A stretch of DNA of 64,000 nucleotides from Streptomyces coacervatus (GTDB lineage Bacteria > Actinomycetota > Actinomycetes > Streptomycetales > Streptomycetaceae). Positions 33,317 through 41,400 of this stretch are shown here, piece by piece. Location of the stretch: positions 434,001 through 498,000 of the forward strand of contig NZ_JARHTP010000002.1 in assembly GCF_029223485.1 (NCBI RefSeq), given 5' to 3'. The translations under genes and the position numbers were made by a program. The first letter of the stretch is position 1; every line of letters starts with the position of its first letter. The notes below the pieces were generated by a model that saw only the letters and a list, made by a program, of their open reading frames with translations, made no database searches and had not been told where the DNA came from.

Positions 33317-34000
33317 ATGTCCGCCATTCCCCGTACTCTCACCCGCCGCGCCGTGCTGATCGCGGCCACCACGACCGCCGCACTCGTCCTCAGCGCGTGC
33401 GGTGGCGGCAACGACGACAGCGGCAGCGGCGCGTCCGGCCAGACATCCGCAGCGTCCTCCACGGGCGCCGACAGCGCGGCCGGCGCGCACGACGCCCAGG
33501 ACATCGCCTTCGCCCAGGGCATGATCCCGCACCACCAGCAGGCCGTTCAGATGGCGGAGCTCGCCGCCGACCGGGCCTCCTCCGCCCAGGTCAAGGACCT
33601 CGCCGCACGCATCGAGAAGGCGCAGGACCCGGAGATCACCGCCATGACCGGCTGGCTGAAGTCCTGGGGCGAGGACGTCCCCACGTCCGACAGCTCCATG
33701 TCCTCCATGTCCTCCATGCCCTCCAAGTCCTCCAAGTCCTCCATGCCCGGCATGGGGCAGAGCGGCATGCCGGGCATGATGAACTCGAAGCACATGGACG
33801 AGCTGAAGACGATGTCCGGCAAGGAGTTCGACACCATGTTCCTCACCATGATGGTCGAGCACCACAAGGGCGCCGTCACGATGGCCACCACGGAGAAGAA
33901 CAAAGGCAAGTATGCCGCCGCCACCTCCATGGCCGGCAGCATCGTCACGTCCCAGACCGCCGAGATCACCGAGATGAACAAGCTGCTCGGCAAGAGCTGA
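33317..34000 (+). CDS. DUF305-domain lipoprotein, Met-rich
   Basis: 227 residues. A lipoprotein signal peptide ends LVLSACGGG. The DUF305 domain has IAFAQGMIPHHQQAVQMAEL and MMVEHHKGAVTMA, the paired HH helices that bind metal. Between them lies a methionine/serine-rich insert MSSMSSMPSKSSKSSMPGMG that suggests Cu(I) binding. DUF305 proteins are commonly found with copper-resistance genes. The ATG at 33317 has an AGGAG site. It converges with the TetR gene after a 5-bp gap. Confidence 0.88.
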   Translation: MSAIPRTLTRRAVLIAATTTAALVLSACGGGNDDSGSGASGQTSAASSTGADSAAGAHDAQDIAFAQGMIPHHQQAVQMAELAADRASSAQVKDLAARIEKAQDPEITAMTGWLKSWGEDVPTSDSSMSSMSSMPSKSSKSSMPGMGQSGMPGMMNSKHMDELKTMSGKEFDTMFLTMMVEHHKGAVTMATTEKNKGKYAAATSMAGSIVTSQTAEITEMNKLLGKS

Positions 34001-34005
34001 CCGGC

Positions 34006-34584
34006 TTACGCCGGGGCCGGTCGCAGGCCGTCCAGCGTGACCTGGACGAGCCTGCGCACGGCCGCCCCCGACTCCAGCCCGCCCGCCGCGCCGAGGGCGT
34101 GCAGACAGTAGGCGGCGAGCTCGTGCGGCGATACGTCGTCTCGCACCTCGCCGGCCGCCACACCCTCGGCGATCAGACCGCCGACGAACCCGCGCAGATG
34201 CTGCTCGGCGTGAGCAATGTGCTCCCCGCGGTGCAGCAGGGCACCGATCTCCGCGTCGTGGCCGCGGCGCCGGTGCTGGATGCGGGCGTAGGCCTCCAGT
34301 ACGGCGGTGAGCCGCTCGCCGGGGCTGCCGGGGCGGTCGCGCAGGGCGGCGAGCTCCTGGAGGTGGCCGGAGATCTGACGCTCGTGCCACGCCGTCATGA
34401 TCGACTCTACGTCCGGAAAGTACTTGTAGAGCGTGGCCCGGCCGATCCCGGTGCCCTCCGCGATCCGCGACATCGTCACCCCGCGCAGGCCGTGCTCGGC
34501 CACCAGCGCCGCGGTGACCTCCAGCACCGTGTCCCGCACCGCGCGGCGGTGCTCCTCGATCGTCTCGTTCCAGAGCTTGGGCAC
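34006..34584 (-). CDS. TetR-family transcriptional regulator
   Basis: About 192 residues from the GTG at 34584. The HTH is typical: EVTAALVAEHGLRGVTMSRIAEGTGIGRATLYKYFPDVESIM, and the C-terminal domain (EIGALLHRGEHIAHAEQHLRGFVGGLIAEG) resembles an AcrR-like ligand domain. No ribosome-binding site is visible; TACACT 6 bases upstream of the GTG would fit a leaderless transcript. A longer ATG start at 34638 cannot be excluded but would cover the inverted repeat. It is divergent from the DUF2218 gene and may regulate it via the repeat at 34613-34646. Confidence 0.85.
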   Translation of the reverse strand: MPKLWNETIEEHRRAVRDTVLEVTAALVAEHGLRGVTMSRIAEGTGIGRATLYKYFPDVESIMTAWHERQISGHLQELAALRDRPGSPGERLTAVLEAYARIQHRRRGHDAEIGALLHRGEHIAHAEQHLRGFVGGLIAEGVAAGEVRDDVSPHELAAYCLHALGAAGGLESGAAVRRLVQVTLDGLRPAPA

Positions 34585-34612
34585 GGATGCAGTGTACGAG
34601 GTGCCCCTACTG

Positions 34613-34654
34613 GATACACCATGACTTGACGTAGACACTGTGTATCGATAAATC
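34613..34654 (+). promoter_or_regulatory. Promoter with overlapping inverted repeat between TetR and DUF2218 genes
   Basis: TTGACG (34626-34631), 17 bp, TAAATC (34649-34654) forms a good sigma-70-like promoter for the rightward gene. GATACAC (34613-34619) and GTGTATC (34640-34646) are an inverted repeat flanking and overlapping it, a likely TetR operator. Confidence 0.6.
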
Positions 34655-34691
34655 TGACGGGGTCAGGAGGAACGTGACCCGAGGAGCCCAC

Positions 34692-35348
34692 ATGCCGACC
34701 GCCGAAGCGCACGTCCCGACCGACCGCCCGAGCCGCTACCTCGTCCAGCTGTGCAAGCACTTCAGCAACAAGGGAAGCCATCTGAGCCACCGCCCGCGCA
34801 ACCACGGGGGCGGCGACGGGCCCGACACCGCCCGACGCCACACAGCACCGGACATCGACCCGTCGCAGATCTCCGTCGAGTGGTCCGACACCCACGGCAC
34901 GGTCACCCTGCCCTGGGGCACCTGCGACCTCCGGGCCGCGGAAGGCGACCTCGTCCTGCGGGTCGAAGCCGACACCGAAGAGGACCTGCGCAGGCTGCAG
35001 GACCTCCTCGCCATGCACCTCGGCCGATTCGGCAGGCGGGATCAGCTGCAAGTGGAGTGGCAGGAGCCTGCCGCGGCAACCGCCGCCCCGTCACCGCCCG
35101 CCGAACAGAGCGATTCCGGGTCCGTACGACCGCCACGGGCCCGCCTCGACCACCTCAAGTGGGCAGGGCTCGCGGCGCTCATCCTCCTCGTCGTCGCCGT
35201 GCACCTGGGGCTGGCCGACGCATTGCTGTCCACCTCGGACTGGACGTCCTGGGCCGTCGGCGCCGTCCTGGCAGTGATCGTGGTCAAACTCGCGGCCGTC
35301 CTGGTCGTGGGCCGCCGCTTGCACCGACGGAGCCGACGACGTGCCTGA
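34692..35348 (+). CDS. DUF2218 domain protein with C-terminal membrane segment
   Basis: 218 residues. The N-terminal part is DUF2218: RPSRYLVQLCKHFSNKG, later HGTVTLPWGTCDLRAAEGD and EDLRRLQDLLAMHLGRFG. A C-terminal pair of hydrophobic segments (GLAALILLVVAVHLGLADAL and WAVGAVLAVIVVKLAAVLVV) is an unusual extra part. DUF2218 is often found with siderophore or iron genes, but its function is unknown. The ATG at 34692 has GAGGAG at 5-base spacing; a GTG at 34674 with AGGAGG only 3 bases away is less likely. Divergent from the TetR gene. Confidence 0.8.
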   Translation: MPTAEAHVPTDRPSRYLVQLCKHFSNKGSHLSHRPRNHGGGDGPDTARRHTAPDIDPSQISVEWSDTHGTVTLPWGTCDLRAAEGDLVLRVEADTEEDLRRLQDLLAMHLGRFGRRDQLQVEWQEPAAATAAPSPPAEQSDSGSVRPPRARLDHLKWAGLAALILLVVAVHLGLADALLSTSDWTSWAVGAVLAVIVVKLAAVLVVGRRLHRRSRRRA

Positions 35349-35508
35349 CCGGGCACCCCCAGTCGAGGGGCCCTCTCCCCGCTGGGCCGATCGGCCACGC
35401 TGAGGGCCGACCAGCCCGTGCCCGGTCCGCCCGACGCGGCGTCACGGTCGTGGGAAGGGACGACGACCGGCGGCCATAGGGGCCGCACACCGGACGGCGG
35501 CGGGAACG

Positions 35509-35895
35509 ATGCCCAAGAACCGAAGGCGCGCTGCGGTTGGCAGCGGCGGCGGCCGCCATCGCGGTGGCCGGCGTGGGCACCGGCGTGTGGGCCGCAACGC
35601 AGAACGGCGGCCGTCGGACTGGGGAATGATGGGCGACCACGGCACCGGCGGTGCCACCTGAACGGGCCCGGCCATGATGGGTGGCAGCCCCTGCGGGCTG
35701 AGCGGTGACGGGCAGCGGGTGACCTCCCTCGCGGCAGCCCGAGCCCGGGCCAGGACTTCGCCAGCGGGCTCGTTCTGCGCGTGGGCGCTGCACACCCTCG
35801 ACCACGGCAGGATCACCGGCATGGTGTCGGTCAACGCGTCCACCGGCCAGGTCTGGTACCACAGCTGGCACGGCACCTTCGTCGCGATGAGCTGA
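35509..35895 (+). pseudogene. Degenerate exported protein gene
   Basis: The start MPKNRRRA leads to a frame break; a second frame then reads LAAAAAAIAVAGVGTGVWAA, a signal-peptide-like stretch, and a third has SDWGMMGDHGTGG. Farther on SVNASTGQVWYHSWHGTF is a conserved-looking C-terminus. The pieces are in different frames with stops between, so at least two frameshifts are needed to rebuild one secreted protein. It lies between the DUF2218 gene and the Wadjet operon. Confidence 0.6.
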
Positions 35896-35935
35896 CAACC
35901 GCCGGTTCACCGTCGTGGGCTGTCACAGCACCCGT

Positions 35936-37237
35936 TCATGAGAGGTAGAGGTCTTCCAGCAGCAGATCGAGGGCCGCCTCCTCATGCAGGGCGATGCCCA
36001 ACGCGCCCATCGTGGGGGCCAGTTCCGGATCCCACGTCGCCTCCACTGTCGGTCCGGACAGGAGGAGCTGTGGTGTGCCGTGCAGTTGGGTGCGCGTCGC
36101 GAGGTATTCGTAGTCCTCCGCTTTCATCCGCCAGGGCTGCGCGCCGTATCGGTCCATGACACGGTTGGCCAGGGCAATGCCCGGCCAGTCGAAGTCACCG
36201 TGGTAGGCGAAGGCGCACCCGGTGGCGGCGAGCGCGTCAAGCAGAGTCAGGACGACTGTCGTCGCGTTGCCGGAGGTGCAGATCAGGGGCGCGGTGCAGC
36301 CGGCGTCGGCCGCGGCCTCGACCACGCGTGGGTTCTCACAGACGTGGATGCGGGTGCGGGCAGGCATCTTCAGCTGCAGGCCGTGCAGTTCACGCAGGGT
36401 CAGATGGGTCTCCAGGTGGTGCTCCGCCCGCTGGCCCAGAACCTGCTCGCCCCAGGTTCCCCCCGTCGGCCGCAGGCCGTAGGTGAGCACGGTGCTGGAC
36501 ACCTCGTCCGGAGTGACCGAGGCCAGGCGCCACAGGGCGCGGCGTCCAGGTGCGTCGGCGGGGACGTCGGCACCCGTGGCCAGGGCGATGCCGCGCAGGA
36601 CCAGACGGGCGAGGAGCGTGCCGTCGTCCAGTCCGTGCGCCGAACCGGTCGTGCGGGTGGCCAGTTCGCCGCGGCCCCAGACGACGGGAGTGGGCTCCGC
36701 GTCCGTAGCGGGGAAGAGCGTCGCCAAGGTCCGGATCGCCTGGGTGAGGACGGTGGTCGCGATCTGTGGGTCCTGGCGGGTGGCCGTGCCGGCACGTCGG
36801 GTCTCCTCCAGCCAACGGGCCGCCCACGGCTGGGCGGACAGAGAGGTCGCGGCGAGGGCCGCCTGCGCCGCGGACCACAGCCCGGCGCGCTGCGCCGCCG
36901 CAGCATCGCGGGCAGCGCGGCGGTCCGTCAGGGGCGGGCCCAACTCTTGCAGTGTCGCGGTCAGGCCTCGGGCGAGCGCGCTGGTGCGCAGGCGGGTGTC
37001 GAGGTCCGGCAGACGGATCGTGACAGTGGCGGCGGTGAGCGGTCGTGCCAGCAGGAGGGACAGTGCCTCGCGCTCCTCGGCGTCCAGCTCGTGGAGCCTG
37101 ACCGTGCCGGTCGGCTGCAGGCCGTTGCGTTCCAGGCGGGTGCGTACGGCGGTCCACAGGCGGGTGAGGCCCGGACGGGTGAGGAAGGCGAGGGCCTCGG
37201 CGTCCCGGGGCCGGCCGGGTGCGTCCCGGCTCGTCAT
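35936..37237 (-). CDS. jetD: Wadjet type II JetD: TIGR02679/DUF2399 TOPRIM nuclease
   Basis: 433 residues. An N-terminal TIGR02679 domain is followed by a C-terminal DUF2399/TOPRIM-like domain. The likely catalytic acids are the Glu in RIHVCENPRVVEA (about residue 301) and the DFD of AYHGDFDWPGIALANRVM (348-350), which would hold Mg2+ for DNA cleavage. In Wadjet systems JetD cuts plasmid DNA that the JetABC condensin has extruded. The start overlaps the JetC stop by four bases (ATGA). It is the last gene of the JetABCD order and appears intact. Confidence 0.9.
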   Translation of the reverse strand: MTSRDAPGRPRDAEALAFLTRPGLTRLWTAVRTRLERNGLQPTGTVRLHELDAEEREALSLLLARPLTAATVTIRLPDLDTRLRTSALARGLTATLQELGPPLTDRRAARDAAAAQRAGLWSAAQAALAATSLSAQPWAARWLEETRRAGTATRQDPQIATTVLTQAIRTLATLFPATDAEPTPVVWGRGELATRTTGSAHGLDDGTLLARLVLRGIALATGADVPADAPGRRALWRLASVTPDEVSSTVLTYGLRPTGGTWGEQVLGQRAEHHLETHLTLRELHGLQLKMPARTRIHVCENPRVVEAAADAGCTAPLICTSGNATTVVLTLLDALAATGCAFAYHGDFDWPGIALANRVMDRYGAQPWRMKAEDYEYLATRTQLHGTPQLLLSGPTVEATWDPELAPTMGALGIALHEEAALDLLLEDLYLS

Positions 37238-40200
37238 ACCGACACCAGCCGCCGCTGCCGTCCGTTCCAGGTGTAGTGCAGGGTGGCCACGCCGCGTACG
37301 TGCGGGTCGCGCAGGCACTCGTAGATGTGCAGGGACGGCACGTCGGGCCAGTTCCCGATGAGGCGTTCGCTGGTGAGGACGAAGTCGAGGTCCAGGTCGA
37401 CCAGGATGCGGCCGAGGCGGGCATGGGTGGGCTCGTCGACCTTGGCGAAGGCGTCGTCGAGCAGGATCAGGCGGGGTGCGTGCGGGACCGCTTCGGCCAG
37501 GCTGGTGAAGTGTGCGGCTGCGGCGGCGAACAGGACGAGGTAGGACAGGACGCGTTGTTCGCCCTGGCTGAGGCCGGTGCGGCCGGAGAGTCTGCGGCGG
37601 CTCGCGGGTGCCGCGTCGTTCACGACCCAGGGCGTGAAGGTGAACCAGTCGCGGTAGTCGAGGGCGGTGCGCAGATGGGCCGCGTAGCCTGCGGCCGGGT
37701 CGGCGCGGCGGGCGTCCTCGATACGGCGCTGCAGGACGTCGCGGAGTTGTTCGGACTGCTCGCGTGTGCGCAGTCCGGAGGGGCTGCGCAGGAGCTCGAC
37801 TGCCGCCCTGACGTCGGCCTCCACCGCGTCGGCCAGTTTCCAGTCGAGGGTGACACCCAGTCCGTGCGAGGTGCGGACCGTGGACAGGGTGGTGTTCAGG
37901 GCGGCCACCAAGGCCCCGGCGGCCAAGACCTGGGCCGACAGGTGGTCGCCCAGCTCTCCCGTCAGGAACCGCTGGAACACCTCGCGTTCGCGGTCCGTCA
38001 GCCGCTCGCGTGCGTCGGCGGCCTGGGCGGCGATGCGTTCGCCCACCACGGCGATGTCGTGTGCGCCGTGGTCGTCGACGAGGCGGCAGACCTTGATGCC
38101 GTCGTGTTCTTCAAGGGTGGCGTCGTAGCCCCCGGAGAGCTGGTCGCGCAGCTCTGTGTGACGGTTGAGGAGGGTGGTGTCGGAGATGTCTCGTCGCTCG
38201 GCGTCCAGGCGGCTGCGGACGCTCTCCACCAGCTGGCGCAGCGCCCTCGTACGGTCGCGTGCGTCGTCCTCCGCGGCCGCTGCCTCGTCCTCGGGGGAAA
38301 GGTCGAGGCCGGCTCCTCTGCTCACGCCCGGCAGGGACAACGCGGTGCGCAGTCGTCGTCCGCTCGCGATCGCCTCGCCCTCCTGCGCGGCCAGCGCCTC
38401 GCGCCGTACCCGCTCGTCCTCCTCGGCGCGCACCCGGGCGTCGTGGGTGTCGCCCATGTCCCGCTGCACACCGGGCAGTTGGCGCCGTACCGCCTCCAGG
38501 CGGCGCTTGGCTTCGTCCTCGCGCGCGAGGATCTCCTGCTCCGACGCGCCCAGGGCGTCTTCCAGGGCTTGTACCGTGCGCCGCGCCGCATCGAGGCGGG
38601 CGAGGGGTTCGGCGTAGTCGGACTGTGCCTCTGCGCAGGAGGTCAGGGCGCGTTCGAAGTCCTCGCGGCTCTGGTGGTGGCCGTCGGCGGATGCGGCGAC
38701 GGTCTGCAGCCGTCCGCGCAGCCGCTGCGTACCGGTGGTGAGACGGTCGAGGGCGAGTCGTACGGAGTCCAGGGCGACCGGGTCGGCGGGGAGGTCGTGT
38801 GCGCCTGCCGTGGCTTCGGTCTCGCGGCGGGCGGCGACCGCGCGGGCGCGCGCCTGCTCCGCCTCGCGGGCAGCCGCGGAGGCCTGTCCCGCCAGGACCT
38901 GGGCGGTGCGCCCGGCCTCGGCGGCGCGGGCCCAGGCGTCGGTCAGCCCGCGTGCCGGGGGTGGGTGGCTCAGGGCGTGGGCCACCTGTGTGCGGTGCTC
39001 CGTCAGCAGGCACAGGCTCCGCTCCTGCTCGGTCAACTGCTCCTGCAGCTCGGCGAGTTGCCGGTCGAGTTCGGCCAGGACGCGGCGGCGGGTCTCGGCA
39101 CGCACCTCCGCGCCGACGTATTCGGCGGTCTGCTTGATGTGCCGGCCGCAGGCGACCCCCAGCTTCCAGGAGCCGTCCGTGCCGATCACGGACTCCCCGG
39201 CCGCCTCCGTGGCTCCCTCGGCCACCCAGGCCACTGCCCGCAGCACGCTCTCGACCCGCTCCGCCGTCACACCGCTGTCCGGCGCCGCGACCGGACGCAG
39301 CACCTCGGCGAGGGTGCGGCCGACGGCGGAGGTTCCGGGGACGAGGAGGGCGTCCAGCGCGTTCGGGTCCAGGACGGTGCCGTCGGCCAGCACCCAGGCG
39401 TCGAGCAGGCCGCTCGCTTCGAGTGCCGCCTCCAGCCCCGGGCGTGCGGCCGCACTGGTGCCGTCCGCGAAGTCCACGAGCCGGTACAGGGGTGCGCCGG
39501 TGCCGGGTGTGCGAGGTGCCGAGCGGTGCGGCGGGGGTGCGGGCGCGGGGTCGGTGCGGCGTTCCCAGTCGTCCCGGTCGCGGCGCACGCGGCCCTGTTC
39601 GGCGGTCAGTTCACGAACCGCCACGGCGTGGCTGTCGCGCTGTTCGCCCAGTGCGGTCAGCCACTCGTCGAGGACCGAGCGCGCCGTGTCGGCCACCTCG
39701 TCGGGGGCATGTGCGGGCAGGGGATCCTGTGCCGGGTCGTGAACGGTCGGCGCGCGCACGGCGTCGAGCGGCACACCGGTGAGGCTCTCCAGCCGCTCCG
39801 TCCACACCCGCACGGCGTCGGCATAGGCCTCGCCCTCGCGGGCCGTCCCCTCCCGGCGGCGGCCCGCCCGGGCACGGGCCTGCTCCGCCTGCTCCTCCAG
39901 GCGTTCCCGGGCCGCGTCGGCCTCCTGTGCCGCCCGCCGGGCCAGGCGCGCCTGCTCCAGGAGCGCGATCAGCTCGGTGACGGCCCGGGCGCGGTTCCTG
40001 ATCACCGAACCTGCGGCGTCCAGTTGGGTGTCCCAGGTGTGCAGGGCGTCGGCGCAGGTGTGCGTGTCGACGGCCAGTACTTCGCCGTGTCGCACGAGAT
40101 GGAAGTCGCCGTCCGGTGCCGTCAGCTGGGCCGCCGCGGCGGCGGCGACCGGCGTGAGAGGAGCCTGCGGGGGCTCTCCGAGGTGTACGGGATCGAGCCC

Positions 40201-41400
40201 TGAGCGCTCCGCTTCCCGCAGCAACTCGCCATGGGCGGTGGCGAGTTCGGCCAGCTCCGTGCCGAGCCTTGCGGCATCGTCGGTGAGCCGTCGCCCTGCC
40301 TCTTCCTGCCCGCTGTGGGCCTGGCGCAGCGCTTTGAAGGCGGTCGTCGCCGCGCTGTGCAACGCGGTCACCGTGGCGCGCTTCTCCCCGAGCTCCTGCA
40401 GACTGCGGTAGGCGGCACTGGCGTGCAGGGCATCGAGCTCCGTCTCGGCTGCCTCCGACTGCGCCACCAGGGTGTCGAGGCGGACGGTGATCTCTTCCTC
40501 GTCCGTACGCAGTTCGGTGGCCTTCCGCGCCGCGTCGCTCGCCGCGCGCCGGTGCTCCGCCAGTCGTTCCAGTTCCTCGCCCACCTGGCCGGCCCGGCGG
40601 CGCAGCGCGCCGTGCAGATAGCCGCGGTAGCCGGTGAGGAAGGTCCGCAGCGCCTCGTCGGTCCGCTCCAGGCGCCCGAGGTCGCCTCGTACGGCGTCCA
40701 GGTCGTCGAGGTTGCGGGCCACCTTCTCCACGACCTCGTCGTCGAGCGCGGGCAGCGTCTCGGCGAGGACGCCGACCAGGCCGCCCGAGTCGATGCGGTC
40801 ACCGATGGTGGGGCGGCGCAGGCGGTGCAGCAGATGGAGCAGGTTGCGGTAGCGCGCCGGATCGGTGAGGCCGAACAGTTCGCGGGCGACCCGTGCCCGG
40901 TGCTCCACGGCGCGGTCGGTGACGTTCTCCGCGCCGATGCACGACTTGAGCTGGTCGAGCGGGAGCGGCTGTCCCGCGGAGGCCAGGTGCAGGTCCTCGC
41001 CCACCCGCAGCGGGGTGACGAAGAAGAAGGGCCGGGCCGTCCTGGTCGACTGGGAGGCCCTGATGGCCGCACCGAGGGTGAGATGACGCTGCTCCCCTTC
41101 GGCATCGGTCCGCGCGAACTCCACCCACAGATAGCCCAGCCGGTTGGTCTGCTCGAAGCCGTCCAGCATCAGCCACTGCAGGGTCGTGCGGCCCGTTCCG
41201 GTGGCGTCCAGGGCGCGGGCGTCTCCGTCGAGGAGATACGGCAGCAGCATCTCCAGAGCCTTGGACTTGCCCGCGCCGTTCTTGCCGCGCAGCAGCAGGC
41301 GGCCGTCACCGAAGGAGAACTCCTGCTCGTCGTACTGCCAGACGTTGCGGATGCCGGCGCGGTGCAGGCGGTAGCGGTGCGGGGACGGCGGGCGGTTCAC
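37234..41400 (-). CDS. jetC: Wadjet type II JetC: TIGR02680 SMC-like ATPase
   Basis: 1388 residues from a GTG at 41400. Walker A GKNGAGKSK is at about 39-47, and the C-terminal ABC signature region (LSQGEQRVLS, ~1277) is followed by Walker B RLILLDDAFAKVDEP (~1311). Between them are long coiled coils and a central hinge-like segment (APLYRLVDFADGTSA). This is the MksB/MukB-like motor that extrudes DNA loops and recognises small circular plasmids. The GTG overlaps the JetB stop (GTGA). The length is close to the usual 1350-1400 residues of the family. Confidence 0.92.
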   Translation of the reverse strand: MNRPPSPHRYRLHRAGIRNVWQYDEQEFSFGDGRLLLRGKNGAGKSKALEMLLPYLLDGDARALDATGTGRTTLQWLMLDGFEQTNRLGYLWVEFARTDAEGEQRHLTLGAAIRASQSTRTARPFFFVTPLRVGEDLHLASAGQPLPLDQLKSCIGAENVTDRAVEHRARVARELFGLTDPARYRNLLHLLHRLRRPTIGDRIDSGGLVGVLAETLPALDDEVVEKVARNLDDLDAVRGDLGRLERTDEALRTFLTGYRGYLHGALRRRAGQVGEELERLAEHRRAASDAARKATELRTDEEEITVRLDTLVAQSEAAETELDALHASAAYRSLQELGEKRATVTALHSAATTAFKALRQAHSGQEEAGRRLTDDAARLGTELAELATAHGELLREAERSGLDPVHLGEPPQAPLTPVAAAAAAQLTAPDGDFHLVRHGEVLAVDTHTCADALHTWDTQLDAAGSVIRNRARAVTELIALLEQARLARRAAQEADAARERLEEQAEQARARAGRRREGTAREGEAYADAVRVWTERLESLTGVPLDAVRAPTVHDPAQDPLPAHAPDEVADTARSVLDEWLTALGEQRDSHAVAVRELTAEQGRVRRDRDDWERRTDPAPAPPPHRSAPRTPGTGAPLYRLVDFADGTSAAARPGLEAALEASGLLDAWVLADGTVLDPNALDALLVPGTSAVGRTLAEVLRPVAAPDSGVTAERVESVLRAVAWVAEGATEAAGESVIGTDGSWKLGVACGRHIKQTAEYVGAEVRAETRRRVLAELDRQLAELQEQLTEQERSLCLLTEHRTQVAHALSHPPPARGLTDAWARAAEAGRTAQVLAGQASAAAREAEQARARAVAARRETEATAGAHDLPADPVALDSVRLALDRLTTGTQRLRGRLQTVAASADGHHQSREDFERALTSCAEAQSDYAEPLARLDAARRTVQALEDALGASEQEILAREDEAKRRLEAVRRQLPGVQRDMGDTHDARVRAEEDERVRREALAAQEGEAIASGRRLRTALSLPGVSRGAGLDLSPEDEAAAAEDDARDRTRALRQLVESVRSRLDAERRDISDTTLLNRHTELRDQLSGGYDATLEEHDGIKVCRLVDDHGAHDIAVVGERIAAQAADARERLTDREREVFQRFLTGELGDHLSAQVLAAGALVAALNTTLSTVRTSHGLGVTLDWKLADAVEADVRAAVELLRSPSGLRTREQSEQLRDVLQRRIEDARRADPAAGYAAHLRTALDYRDWFTFTPWVVNDAAPASRRRLSGRTGLSQGEQRVLSYLVLFAAAAAHFTSLAEAVPHAPRLILLDDAFAKVDEPTHARLGRILVDLDLDFVLTSERLIGNWPDVPSLHIYECLRDPHVRGVATLHYTWNGRQRRLVSV

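Noticed and set aside
33668..33775. Repeat-like TCC/ATG triplets
   Set aside because: They encode the Met/Ser-rich insert of the DUF305 protein and are not a separate repeat element or CRISPR.
37219..40203. Nearly 1000-codon open frame opposite jetC
   Set aside because: Antisense shadow of the SMC-like gene; no recognisable motifs, and the minus-strand frame has complete Walker motifs.
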